DNA of 64,000 bases from Antennarius striatus (lineage: Eukaryota; Chordata; Actinopteri; Lophiiformes; Antennariidae), in contig NC_090785.1 in the NCBI RefSeq assembly GCF_040054535.1, positions 14,988,501 through 15,052,500 on the forward strand. The letters run 5' to 3'. Position 1 is the stretch's first letter, and every line of letters starts with the position of its first letter. Under the pieces are notes generated by a model. That model was not told where the DNA came from, ran no database searches, and saw only the letters and a program-made list of their open reading frames with translations. This document shows, in pieces, positions 1 through 10,795 of the stretch. The position numbers were made by a program, and so were the translations under genes.

Positions 1-1704
1 TCGAGGCAAGCTAATCCCTTATTTGACGCTGCAGACATTACAGGATTTACGTGGACTTGAAGGATACAGCTATTACTTCTGTTAGAAAACACAAGCCTCT
101 TCTTCCTTTTTTACCCTCAGGAACAGGTAAGCAGCTTAGAGGCAGTAGCTAAACGTGTACCTGTTACATTCCACTTAACAGTTGTAATTGGAAAGGTACC
201 AAGATAGCTGCCCATCATGACGAAAAATATGGAGTCGGCTTGGTCGAGTGCCAAACTGAGAGATGCTGCACTTCATCACGATAAGAACTGTAACAGAAAG
301 CAGCCAGGCATTGATCTTTTGTCCTCTGTTACATTTTTATACCTCCTAATGAAATCAAATGGGTACACTTAATTTATTCAATCAACTTTATTTATCACCA
401 TTAATCACAAATTTGAATTAATGCATTTCGGGTTAAACTAGCATTGTTTTTTTTGCTCATCATAATCAATTCTCATTTTAGTTTCAAGAAGGAAGACGTT
501 TGAGCTATCCTTAACAGCATTCGTTCCTCAAAAGGGAGCAGCTCTTTGGTTTCTGTCATACTGTTGTTTCTCTGTTGGTTCTCGTGTGTGTAAATTGTCC
601 AGACCAGACGGAATGAGACCAATCAATAAAACTTAAAATGCCAAGTACCTTTTCATTCGATCTGTTTCTCTTAAGACTGTGCAAATGGCTGTGTCTGAGC
701 CATACAAGATAAGCTTGTGTTTCACACGCCAGGGTGAATAAGCAGGGCTGACATGTCGGACACTAAGCTCTGCCTTTTCTATCTAAATAATGACACAGAG
801 GATTGTTCCTGAACTATTTTTGACCAACACTTTGCTTTTGTGGTGGTGTTTGCTGTGTGAATTTAAAACCTATTTGACTCAAAATAGAGTGGTGCTGCGT
901 TCTGGGCGCTTGTGCACTGCCACGTTTGTAACCATCAACAAAATGCTTCACTAGGCAAACAGAAAATACAAGGAAGTAATGGCCCTCTGACCTTTCTCAA
1001 GGTGGAAAGGACTTGGTGGCATTTGAGCTCCTTGTCTCAACCCCTCCCATCGGCACACATAACACAACCCCTCTTTGTGCCAGGAGCTAAAGCGCTCCTC
1101 TCTTTTCTAATGCCATATGTGCTCTACATAACGGCTAAAGCCCCAGACATTCGGAAGACAGAAAAAGGCCATTAAAATCAAACAAGCATCTTCAGGTACC
1201 GAGGGGATCAGGTCCCACTCAACATCAAATACACAGCTGGCAGGGGCACCGCTTTGTTGTCATTGATTGGGTTTGATCGTAAAGGTTCTGCTCCTAAAAG
1301 GGAAAAGGTCACTTCCGACTTAACTGTGAAAGTACGTATAGGATTTACTATATGGTGGATTTAGGGTCAATTTTTACATCATAGACAGACAATAGCAGCT
1401 TATGCTGTTAAGCTTCCAATGAAAATTGACAGAGATTCTGTATTTGATGGTTTGAAGAGCTAAACTGGGCTCATATCTTTTTATCGTGTTTTTTTACTTA
1501 CTGCTCCAATATAACACAATAAAATTGACATTGACAGAGTTACAAGAGGCAGCAGCACCATAAAGCACCAGCTGAAAAGCTTTCCTTTGACACGATTTGA
1601 GGAGAGAATATGAGGCTGTTTTCAAATGTGAAAAAGAAAAACTTGATTTAATAAAAATGTCTTATCTCTCCCTAACGGTTATTTTTATACTCCTCTCTCC
1701 TCAG
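1..1704 (+). other. unc5a: Upstream (last) intron of unc5a
   Basis: No coding exon could be supported here. The stretch ends in a pyrimidine-rich tract and CAG acceptor directly before the unc5a terminal exon, so it is read as that gene's last intron. The open frame at 912-1175 resembles no known protein and has no splice context. The penultimate unc5a exon must lie to the left of base 1. Confidence 0.6.
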
Positions 1705-1870
1705 ACACATGAGTTTCTTTGCATCCAAAGCAAGCCCAACCTCTGTGATCCTGGACCTGTGGGAGGCACAACATTTCCACAGCGGCAACATCAACCAGCT
1801 GGCCACGGTCATGGCTGACATTGGCAAACAGGAAGCCATGATATTCCTGGTCTCTGATGGTGAATGCTAA
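1705..1870 (+). CDS. unc5a: UNC5A netrin receptor, last coding exon (C-terminus of death domain)
   Basis: This exon encodes the last 54 residues of an UNC5-family netrin receptor, a single-pass axon-guidance and dependence receptor whose cytoplasmic tail ends in a death domain. It opens after a CTCAG acceptor with one base of a split codon and reads HMSFFASKASPTSVILDLWEA, ending VSDGEC and TAA. The block SPT-ILDLWEA is the last part of the UNC5 death domain. The ending VSDGEC resembles the human UNC5A ending (VSEAEC as I recall it) rather than UNC5C (AAEGQY). Neighbouring pdlim7, cltb and higd2a also point to UNC5A, which lies with them on human 5q35. All upstream exons are outside the window. 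UNC5C is the main alternative and is less likely. Confidence 0.85.
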
Positions 1871-2517
1871 CCCAGAAAAGGGGAAGAGACTGGTGCAAAG
1901 GAAAAGTACAGAACACAACAACACAGAGAAATAAAACAATAACTGCAGCGGGAGTCAGAGAGCAGAGCTGGTTCAAGGTCATCCTTTGTTTGCTTCAGAG
2001 GATAGTAAAGAATTTGTGTATGATTCCCACCAAACAGTGTAAAAATCTTTAAACTGACCAAATTAGGGAGATGAAAGCATTTGGGCGTGTGGAGAAATGT
2101 AAAAGAAAATACCCTTTATTTTACATCAAAGATTGAAGTTAAATCCGTCATACGCCATGGTTCTACTTTGAAGATGACATTAAATTAATTTCATACGTTT
2201 TATATTAATAGCCCATTTATGGCTATTATGGATCAATATGCAAACATAAGGCTATCACTGAGGTCCAATATTGAAAATTCAATGAATATTTTTAAATGTA
2301 GAAAATTATTTACACATGAAAAGGGTGGTGACAGATGGTGCCAGGTTCAGAGAACAGTTTGCAACTGGCAGGTTTGTTATACGACATCATCTCAGACACT
2401 GAGCACATTTTTCAACAAGGTCATCAGGGTTTGTCAGCAATCCCATCCGTCCACAACCAAACTCAGTGATGCTGCACAGATGTGTGTTTCCCTGGAGTGT
2501 CATCATACGCTAAAAAA

Positions 2518-2545
2518 ACACACACACACAAACACACACACACAA
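2518..2545. repeat. CA microsatellite (interrupted)
   Basis: A short CA run interrupted by AAA triplets, inside the inferred unc5a 3' UTR. Confidence 0.9.
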
Positions 2546-4663
2546 GGCTTGTAGCACATCCTGGACCTGCAGGGTTAAAGTAGATTGTATGTCGAAGACC
2601 TAAAAATTAGTTTCATGTTGTTGTCTTTTATTTAGTGTTGATATCACTTATGTGAATGTAACATCTTAATTCAGTGAGACACTCTGCAGTTTTCCTGCTT
2701 CTGAATATACAAAGTTTGAGCTCTTTTGCAGGAGGAGTAACAGTTTCACTGTCTATTTCTGTGGAAATTGTGTGATTATGATCCGTCCAGTTTATTATAC
2801 ACTAATGTGCAGTGCCCCAATTGTTCATTGTGACATTTTTCTGTTTTAAATTCCACAGCTAATGACGGAGCCATAGGGCCGAAAGGCGTTTGCAGCTATG
2901 CCAACACTGAATATCGTCAGAACTCATTTCTAAAATGACATTTTCCACCTGATAACATTAATTCTGTAGCAGAGGTGTCAGAAAAACAAGGCCAAAAGGG
3001 TTATTATCCCATATGAATAATGCAGAGCACTTTACCCACAGAGGATCTGACAACAAATTCCTTTAGTGGTGTAGAAAGGCTAGCTGTACAGCTTAGTTTT
3101 TTTTAGTCATCTATAAAGCACTGTCGGTGGGGATTCTTTATTTGCTGTGTGGCTAAACAGTATTTCCACATCAGAGCAGCGCCTGTCTCTCAAAGTTAAG
3201 CATCGCTGAAACGTTCTTTTATTCTTTTCTTTCCAGGCTGGCACAAATGATCCAGCAGAATCATACAACAAATTCATTGCTTCAAATGTTGCTCGTCTTT
3301 ACACCTTTTTTAATTGTTATTCAAAAAAGGTTCTGTCAGGTCAGGCAACATGAAATACACACAGTATCTCTAAAGTCCAGCAGTTAAGTAATTATTATTT
3401 GAAAGGTGCGAGCAATCCGAAACTAGCCATAGTTCCTCCGTCTGCCTCAGGGTTGCATTTGAAGTCGTCTTTTAAAGTTTAAAGAGAGTCCTTTTCCATT
3501 CGATCCCTTCTTATTCAAACAGTTAGTACAGCCTGTCCTCCTGTGGCTTCAACTTTTAACATTAACTGGAGCCTCTTTTATGATTGTCACATATTTAGAA
3601 TGTATACATATCTTCTCTTGCAGTGGAAGAAAGTGGTTATTTTTTCATGTTCTTGAAGTTCCCACGACACATCGGCTGACACGGTTTTCCAAATTCTTGT
3701 ACTTTTTCCATTTAGAGATGTCATGAAATACAAACGTTACCTTTTTAATTTCACTTTAAGAAACCCTTGGATCAAGGCCCTTTTAGATAAAATGGCGAAA
3801 TCACCTTAAATCAATCTTTTCATGTTGAAATGGATCTTTGTCACGTGTAATATGTAAATACTTTTTGTATACCAACCTTGTGCTGTCACTTCGCTTATTG
3901 TATATCAGCAGAATTGGTAACCAAAGTTTTATGAATATCATGAGACCACTAAAATCCTCACACTCTATCCATTTAATCTTATTTCAACATCATTTTTCTT
4001 TCAGCTAATAAGAATAAGTCAGTTACTGTCTCTTCTAAACTGCGGACTCAAAGTCAAAATCATTTATGTAATGTCCTCACTTTTGTCTTTGAGCGAAGTT
4101 TGTTTAAGCAGTAATATGTGTCTTTTTATTTTATCACTTTGTAAAGAAATGTACATTATATTTTAATATGAAACCAAAAAAATACACTTAAGTGGCGCAG
4201 CATTTGTCAAGTCTAAACAGTGACGTGTTTGCCTATATACTGTTCTTTGGCGATCTAGCAGTGAAGACTTTTTGCAGTGTTATGGGTTTAGAGACTGTTT
4301 TAAAGGAAGTTTCTATACATATTTTGTCCGTCCTTAATCTGCATATGTTTCTTATTATTTCTTGAACTGTAAGCATTTACAAACAAAGTGGAAAAAGTCA
4401 CTATTGCTCAGTGAATCACTATATGTGGTCTGTGTGGAGGATAATTGAGGATGTCAGTCCATGGACGCAGACAAGCCAGTGTTAACACAGTGTGTTTCGA
4501 TGAGCCATGGCAGTTGTACAGTCAGACTGTGTGTGAAACTCGTATCACTCTTGTCATTGTCTGGGATTTGTTGTCTGACCACATTTCAGTAATGTAGTTC
4601 ACCAGCCGCCAGGATGTTCACCATCTATCTTCACTTCTATCTTGTCCAAAAAAATCTGCAATT

Positions 4664-4667
4664 ACTG

Positions 4668-4702
<35 letters not shown>
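4664..4702. repeat. GT microsatellite
   Basis: An almost perfect GT dinucleotide run with one GC interruption near its start, in the inferred unc5a 3' UTR. Confidence 0.95.
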
Positions 4703-4706
<4 letters not shown>

Positions 4707-4864
4707 TTAATACAGTCCCCTTCAGGATGAAATCTTGGCCTCACAGTTGTGTTACGTCAGCAGCAAGTACTTTGTTCAACGGTTTAGAAGGTATGGGGGG
4801 AAATTGTTACATTTCTACTGTTATTTTTTTGTGTCACTCATGAATATTTAGTGTCGAGAACATT

Positions 4865-4909
4865 GTGTGTGTGTGTGAGAGTGTGTGTATGTGTATGTGT
4901 GTGTGTGAG
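4865..4909. repeat. Imperfect GT microsatellite
   Basis: A GT run interrupted by GA and TA units, about 160 bases after the preceding GT microsatellite. Confidence 0.9.
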
Positions 4910-5339
4910 TGATCAGATTTCTCCCTTCACTGATTGAGCTGTTTTCGTTTTGAACTAAGAACAGTAGACTTCAGTACTTGTGAATGGTTTTTCTATTTAG
5001 TTCCTTGCCTTTCTGCAAGTCAAAATGCTGTATTTATTACATGCCACAGCGCTTATGCAATTGTCTAATCCTTTTTTTTACCTTTTGTGTTCCTTATTGT
5101 CAATGTAAATTGTTGTCAACATTTTTGTGGCAATGGAAAAACTTCTGAGGGAAGTTTTCTGTACTATTTTGGACAATGATATGGATTTGTGGGTAGAATT
5201 TTGGAAATTCGTTTCTAAGTGCTTTCAAGTATTTACTTGGCCTTATGTATATATATATATCTATGACATTTCAGAAAGGTATGTATAGTAATTCAGCCTG
5301 AACTGTTGTAAATAAATTATATATTGTTAATTCAAGGAC

Positions 5340-6312
5340 TGAATTTTTTACTTGGTAATCACCGTGTGGAGCTTTTGATTTATTTTTAAAAAGGTGATTG
5401 CTAAATGTTATTAGTCAAGCTTTAAAGACTCAACATCACTCTGGTCCTAAAATATTTACTTCACAGGAATTGTCTGACATTTAGGAAAATATGGTTAATC
5501 GCTTTTCTGGGGAGTTTCAGAAAAAGGTCAGCATGATTAGAATACCAGGACAAATCTAGAGTAACACAAAAAGTACATTAATAAGATGGCACATCTCATT
5601 GGACTGATCGAAACGCAAATAACTAAACGTTATTTCTCATTCTAGAGGCAATTAAACAGTTTAGAATCCACCCAGCAGGACTGAGCAACATCTCTGCCAG
5701 TACTTGCAAAAAAGAACAATCTCCCTACAAAACGTTTCATTTTTACTGTACCTTATTAAACTGGTCATTATTCAATCTAAACTCATAATCTATTGAACAA
5801 AATAAGGTTTGAACAGCAGTTTTAGTTTGACCAACAAGGTCACCTGTGATATACAGTATATGAAGTAAACTGAGCTGTTCAGGTTTAAGGAGTACTGCTT
5901 TGACACATTTATGGGCCAACTGACTTAAAACTATGCTCTTAGAAGTTCTTTTTTTTTTTACAGAATACATTATCGGCTGCCTGTAGTGAGGTTAAGAGTT
6001 AGTTAGGAGCTGCTTTCACTGATTAATCATTATTCTACGGTTATTCAACTAGAAGCAGGAGATAGTCCAGATATTGATCTGTTCAAGTGGTTTGCATGTT
6101 ATACTTGATTCAGTTGACCTACATGATTAAATGGATACTGTAAAATTATTTCTGCACACAGCAGGATAATGCAGAGATTGCTAGGATCTTTGTAACAGCA
6201 GCAAGGCTGACTGGGTAAAAGTTGACTTTAAGCACATGTGACTCACAATATAGAGTTAAAACATCAGTTTTCAGTCCATTGATCAGTCTCAGAACACGGT
6301 AGTACTGATGAA
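5340..6312. other. Intergenic region between convergent unc5a and pdlim7
   Basis: No gene is supported. The two genes end towards each other here. The only recognisable structure is the left copy of a diverged repeat at 5521-5830. The small minus-strand frame at 5743-5970 lies mostly within that repeat and is not regarded as a gene. Confidence 0.6.
5521..5830 (+). repeat. Diverged dispersed repeat, left copy
   Basis: About 300 bases align by eye with 8771-9122 in the same orientation. Shared blocks include AAAAAGGTCAGCAT, TTGGACTGATCGAAAC, CAGGACTGAGCA and CTGGTCATTATTCAAT. The copies differ by many substitutions and small indels, so the duplication is old. No terminal repeats, open frame or A-tail identify a transposon class. 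Confidence 0.8.
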
Positions 6313-7271
6313 TTTATTTCAAAATTTGAGCAGCTATAAAAACACTTGCAGACTCATTCTGAAGCAATATAAATACTTATTGAACAAAGTATTGAAAGTA
6401 CTCTAAGGAACAATCACAACATCATAGTAACATAAGGGATACAATGCATAAAACCTTTGAGATTTTTTTTCTACTTAAAGTCCAACAAATGATAAAACTT
6501 TAATAAATCACTTTACTTGAATAGAAAGATGTTTTAGGGAAAAAAATCACACTGTCATTATTGAAATTGGATCAATTAGGGATTATTACAGGACACAAAA
6601 GTTAGTCATTAAATGCAGTGTGAGCTTTGGATTTGCCAGAACTGAAGTGATGAGCAGTTAACGTTTCTGTGGAGTGGTGCAGGGCTCCTGTCAGCAGAAA
6701 TGGGACACCACCTTCTCTACTCAACTAGACCCCTATTATGTTAATAGGCACTGCATGCAGTAAGAGTTGGTGAGTGGGCCTAAATGGGGCCACCTCTTCT
6801 CTGCATTAGCAGATGCACAGCAACAGATCATTACTGCGATGTGTGAGGATATTAGAGGTTCAGTGACTTCCTCCACTTGCAATACACCAACTTCAGACTG
6901 AACAAGGAGGAGGTTAGTATAGTGGGTAATGTAGTACTTGATGTTCTCAAAGTCACGCATACATCGTGAGTTAGTGATGGTATGAATAATTCCTTGACTA
7001 CTTCCAGTTATACAGAACAGCATTTGGCATTACAGGCAGTTTCATCTCAGCCCTAATAAACAGCAAAGTAACGTAACAGTACGTGAAGCTAACACTAAGC
7101 CTCCAATGCAGAAACAAATTCCGCAGGATAGAAAAATTTTAAACTAGGTGTGAAGTTGGCAAAGACGAGACCCAGACGAGTGTGTAAGTGGACCGGAGGG
7201 CAGAATGAGGTAAAGAAGAGGGAGAGCGAGAGCGAGAGAGAGACGAGCCATCCTTCCTCTGAAGATGGAGC
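6313..7271 (-). other. pdlim7: pdlim7 3' untranslated region
   Basis: On the minus strand this follows the pdlim7 stop codon at 7274-7272. An AATAAA on the minus strand lies at 6318-6313, which would give a 3' UTR of about 950 bases. The extent rests on this signal only. A GA-rich low-complexity run lies at 7219-7243. Confidence 0.45.
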
Positions 7272-10200
7272 TCACACCGGAGCGAAGGCATGGCCTTTGC
7301 ACAGGGGTTTATCCTTCTTCGAGTAGAACGTCTTCCCCTCCAGGTTGATCTGGCAGAGCTTGAGAGATGAAAGGAGACAGACAGTCACAGACAGATCGGG
7401 GAAACCAGGGCAGAGCAGATATCAGACCTCAACATTACCAATGTGACTGTACACAGTTTTGCGCCAGCCAGAGCACAAATTATTCACCCCTCTGCATTCT
7501 CTTTCAGTTTTGACATGGAGAGATAAGACTGCAGGTGACATGGTAGGTGAAAAGAGAGTGACAGGGAAAACTGGAGACCCAAAAGATGGAGGCAGGTTTT
7601 TCAGGTGGCACTGGGTCGGGATCACCAGACGAGACGGGCAAAAAGAGCCTCACAGGGAGTCATATCAATCAAAATGACTTACAGCACAGACGAAGCACGT
7701 ATCGTGCCAGCTGTAGCCCAAGGCCTCCAGGAAGCGATCCCCGGCATCAATCTTAAAGTCACAGCCATGACATTTGGTGCCAAACATCTTCTCATAGTCT
7801 GCAGAGACAAAGTTGATGGGAGAGACAGAGAGGGGCAAAGACGTGTGAGATAGTCGTCAGAGTAACTCGACAAAATAAATTCCAAAAAGCTTTTATTGCC
7901 CCGCAGATCAGGTCAAGCATCCTCCGTGACCTCCACAATAATTGTATGTAAACATCACTTAACATCTATAAGATGCTCTGGAGCACAGAGTGTGAAATGG
8001 GTTTCCACCTCTTTCATCTTTTTAAGAACTGGAGGCTTTTCTTCTTAAGTAGAAGTAATATCAGACAACACACTTTAGGACTTAAATGATGGTAATAAAG
8101 ATAAATGAAGCTGTTTTGAAGGCAAACATTAACTCCTCTTCTCTCTGCACATTTGATACTTGCTGTTTAAGTAATTTTGTCCACCCACTGTACATCAGTG
8201 CCTTTCCAGAGTGTGAGGGAGGGATTAGGATGAGGGGAAATTGCTCCAGATACTTAACTGGATTTGCCAGTCTCTTTCATCACAGGGACTCTGGGAAAAG
8301 TGTCAGGTTATAATGCTGCTTCTCAAGAGTGGAGTGGGTGAGCGCTGCACAATCCCTGAAAGATGCTGAGGTAGCACAATGTTTATCAGAGCTAAAGGCA
8401 TTATTCAGAGTATGAGTACTCAGGTTCTGGCTTCGCCTCTAATAAAGGAACGATCCAAGTCAGCCTCAGAAGCGGGAGAGAAACACGGCGCCCCGCTAAA
8501 TAATTTACACAACAGTAGAAGAGCGCACGCCACTTATAAAATCTAATAGAGAAAAGTATGAAGTAAACTAGAGCTAAACAGATTAGAGCAGATGAAAACA
8601 TCACTCCATGATGGGCTGATGCATGTGGCATGAGATTCATGATGTAAGCCCGTGACAAAGCCGAAAGCTACAATACAACAATGCAATGTTTCACAAAGAG
8701 CCTAATTTAAAAATATGGAAATAACAAAGAACTAGACATGTTAATTATTTAAAAAACCTCCACCAGTGTGAAAAAGGTCAGCATAATTAGAATATAAGGA
8801 CAAAGCAACACTATAGCAACACTAAAATAATAAAATAGTGAGATGGCCCATCTCGTTGGACTAATCGAAACACAAATAAATGTAAATGTTTTTTGTGATT
8901 CTGGAGGCAATTAAATAAATTCACCCTGCAGGACTGAGCAGCCTCTCCCACTACGTACTTGCAAACGAGAAGAATCTTTGCAAAACTACAGCTTTCATTT
9001 TTACTGTACCCTATCAAACTGGTCATTATTCAATGTAAACTCATGATCTATCTTAATCTAACCTGTGGATCGGTTAGATTAAGATAGCTGCAGCCTGCAG
9101 GTTTGCACCACAGCTTTGGTATTAAATGCCGAACTGCACTTTATTAGCAAAGGCATCCATTGACACTAACAACATTTGATTACCTCGACCACAATGTCTC
9201 TTCCATTTGGTCATGAGGCCTAGTCCAAATTAAGATAAACCTGGCATTATCAGTATGGAACCAATTAATTTGTACACTCAGGCTTTTCAGAGCGCTTGTT
9301 CTTTTGTCAATGATTTATATTTTCTGCTCAGGCATGGCCTTTAAAAATTGCCTTAACTCAACTTTCTGTTTAGTCTTCACCAACACAGATTTCTGAGGTG
9401 TCTATCTTCATTCATCCACAATAATATTGTCAAAGTGATGCTTTAGGGATGTTTAGATAAGGTGAGGCAACGTAAGTAAAAGACCCTTCAGTACAACAGC
9501 AGTAAGGTGACTCATTCAGAGAGGTTATGTCACAACACTGACCACTATACGAGATCCTGATCCACTGAATCGAGCAATGATAAAACCACATTTATGTCAT
9601 TGTAAAACAATGGATGACTAATGTAGTTATCTCCTTTAACACGTTCTACTCTAGCAGAAGGTACTTCTGTCAGTTTCATCGTAATTTGTAGGAAATTAAC
9701 AGATTTTGGCTCAAAAACTGTAGGTTTTATGTTAAAGTTGGAATGTAGCCCTGAGTGTAGGGTTGAACTAGTTGGGTCATTTCCAAAAGCATTTTATTCA
9801 TATTTTATTTTCACCTGTCATCAGGACAGAATGCATTAACTGCAGTGTTTCAGTTTTTCACCTTTTTCACAGTAGGGTTCTCCCTCCTCCATGTAAAAGG
9901 CTTGGTTCCTGATGGGAGTCTTACAGGCTGCACACTTGAAACACTGAACATGGTACGTCATTTTCAAGGCATGCATGATTTCCTGATTAGGGAAGAAAAA
10001 GGGAGAATAAGGGAGTGAAAACAGCCTCAGATGTGTAATGTCAAATGGGTCTTCTCATTTACAACCATTCCAGGTTTCCTGTTTGTACTTTGATTTTGTA
10101 AAACACAACTACTCAGCTCTTACCCCTGTGATCTTCTTCTTGCACTTGGCACAGTTTGGAGCGTATCTGTTGTCATGGCACTTGGTACAGTAAACAGACC

Positions 10201-10795
10201 CTCTTTCCTCAAAGAAGCCCCCCTCCTCCAGAACCATTTTACACTGTGAACATGTGAACTCCTCCGGGTGCCAAGAACGTCCCAGTGCCACCAGGTACCG
10301 ACCCCTGGAAAACACACACACACACACCAACACACACACACACACACACAGAGAGACAAAAGCTGCTTCATATTTTTCAGTTGAACATGGAAAAAAAATG
10401 ACAGTTCAGAAGAAATGTGAGTTTACACTGAGGAACGTTTGTGCCTTACAGCTCCACCATTTGTGACTGAAACACTGAGGTTTCTCTTCTATCTCTGAAA
10501 TGTGTGAAATATGATTGTATCATTGCAGAGCCAACGTACAGCTTGTCTCTGATGAAAACAAACTATCTCCACACTGTGATAGTTGTGCAGACTGACATAA
10601 ACCTGTCACTGAGTTTATTAACATCCTTAAATTATTTCCTGTCATTTTTTTTGAGTATTTTATTCTGGTAAAATGAATCACAGGTATCTCTGTAGAAGTG
10701 GCTCAGTGGGCTCACCTTATGATTTTGTTACAGGCACCGCAAACAGGGGTCCTCCCACTGTGCTCTGGTGGCTGCTGTGCTGCCTGCAGAATGGA
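7272..10795 (-). CDS. pdlim7: pdlim7 exons encoding the three LIM domains
   Basis: The end of exon 10959-10716 supplies the first zinc knuckle of LIM1 ([10 protein letters not shown]). Exon 10304-10124 supplies the rest of LIM1, including [10 protein letters not shown] and YCTKCH, and the start of LIM2 ([10 protein letters not shown]). Exon 9982-9862 carries most of LIM2. Exon 7798-7683 starts LIM3 ([21 protein letters not shown]). Exon 7358-7272 ends it with [12 protein letters not shown] and TGA. All cysteine and histidine spacings look intact, so three functional zinc modules are expected. Confidence 0.93.

Larger units (their letters stand above)
1871..5330 (+). other. unc5a: unc5a 3' untranslated region (about 3.4 kb)
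   Basis: After the unc5a stop there is a long AT-rich stretch without spliced coding signals. The best polyadenylation signal is AATAAA at 5311-5316, overlapped by TGTAAATA at 5307-5314, a match to the Pumilio-binding consensus; a second TGTAAATA is at 3853-3860. The interval holds two GT microsatellites and a CA run. Extent is inferred from the poly(A) signal only; earlier signals could be used. Confidence 0.5.

Noticed and set aside
100-130. Six-base microexon (CTCAG|GAACAG|GTAAGC) in the unc5a intron
   Set aside because: Signals fit by chance; no known UNC5 exon corresponds.
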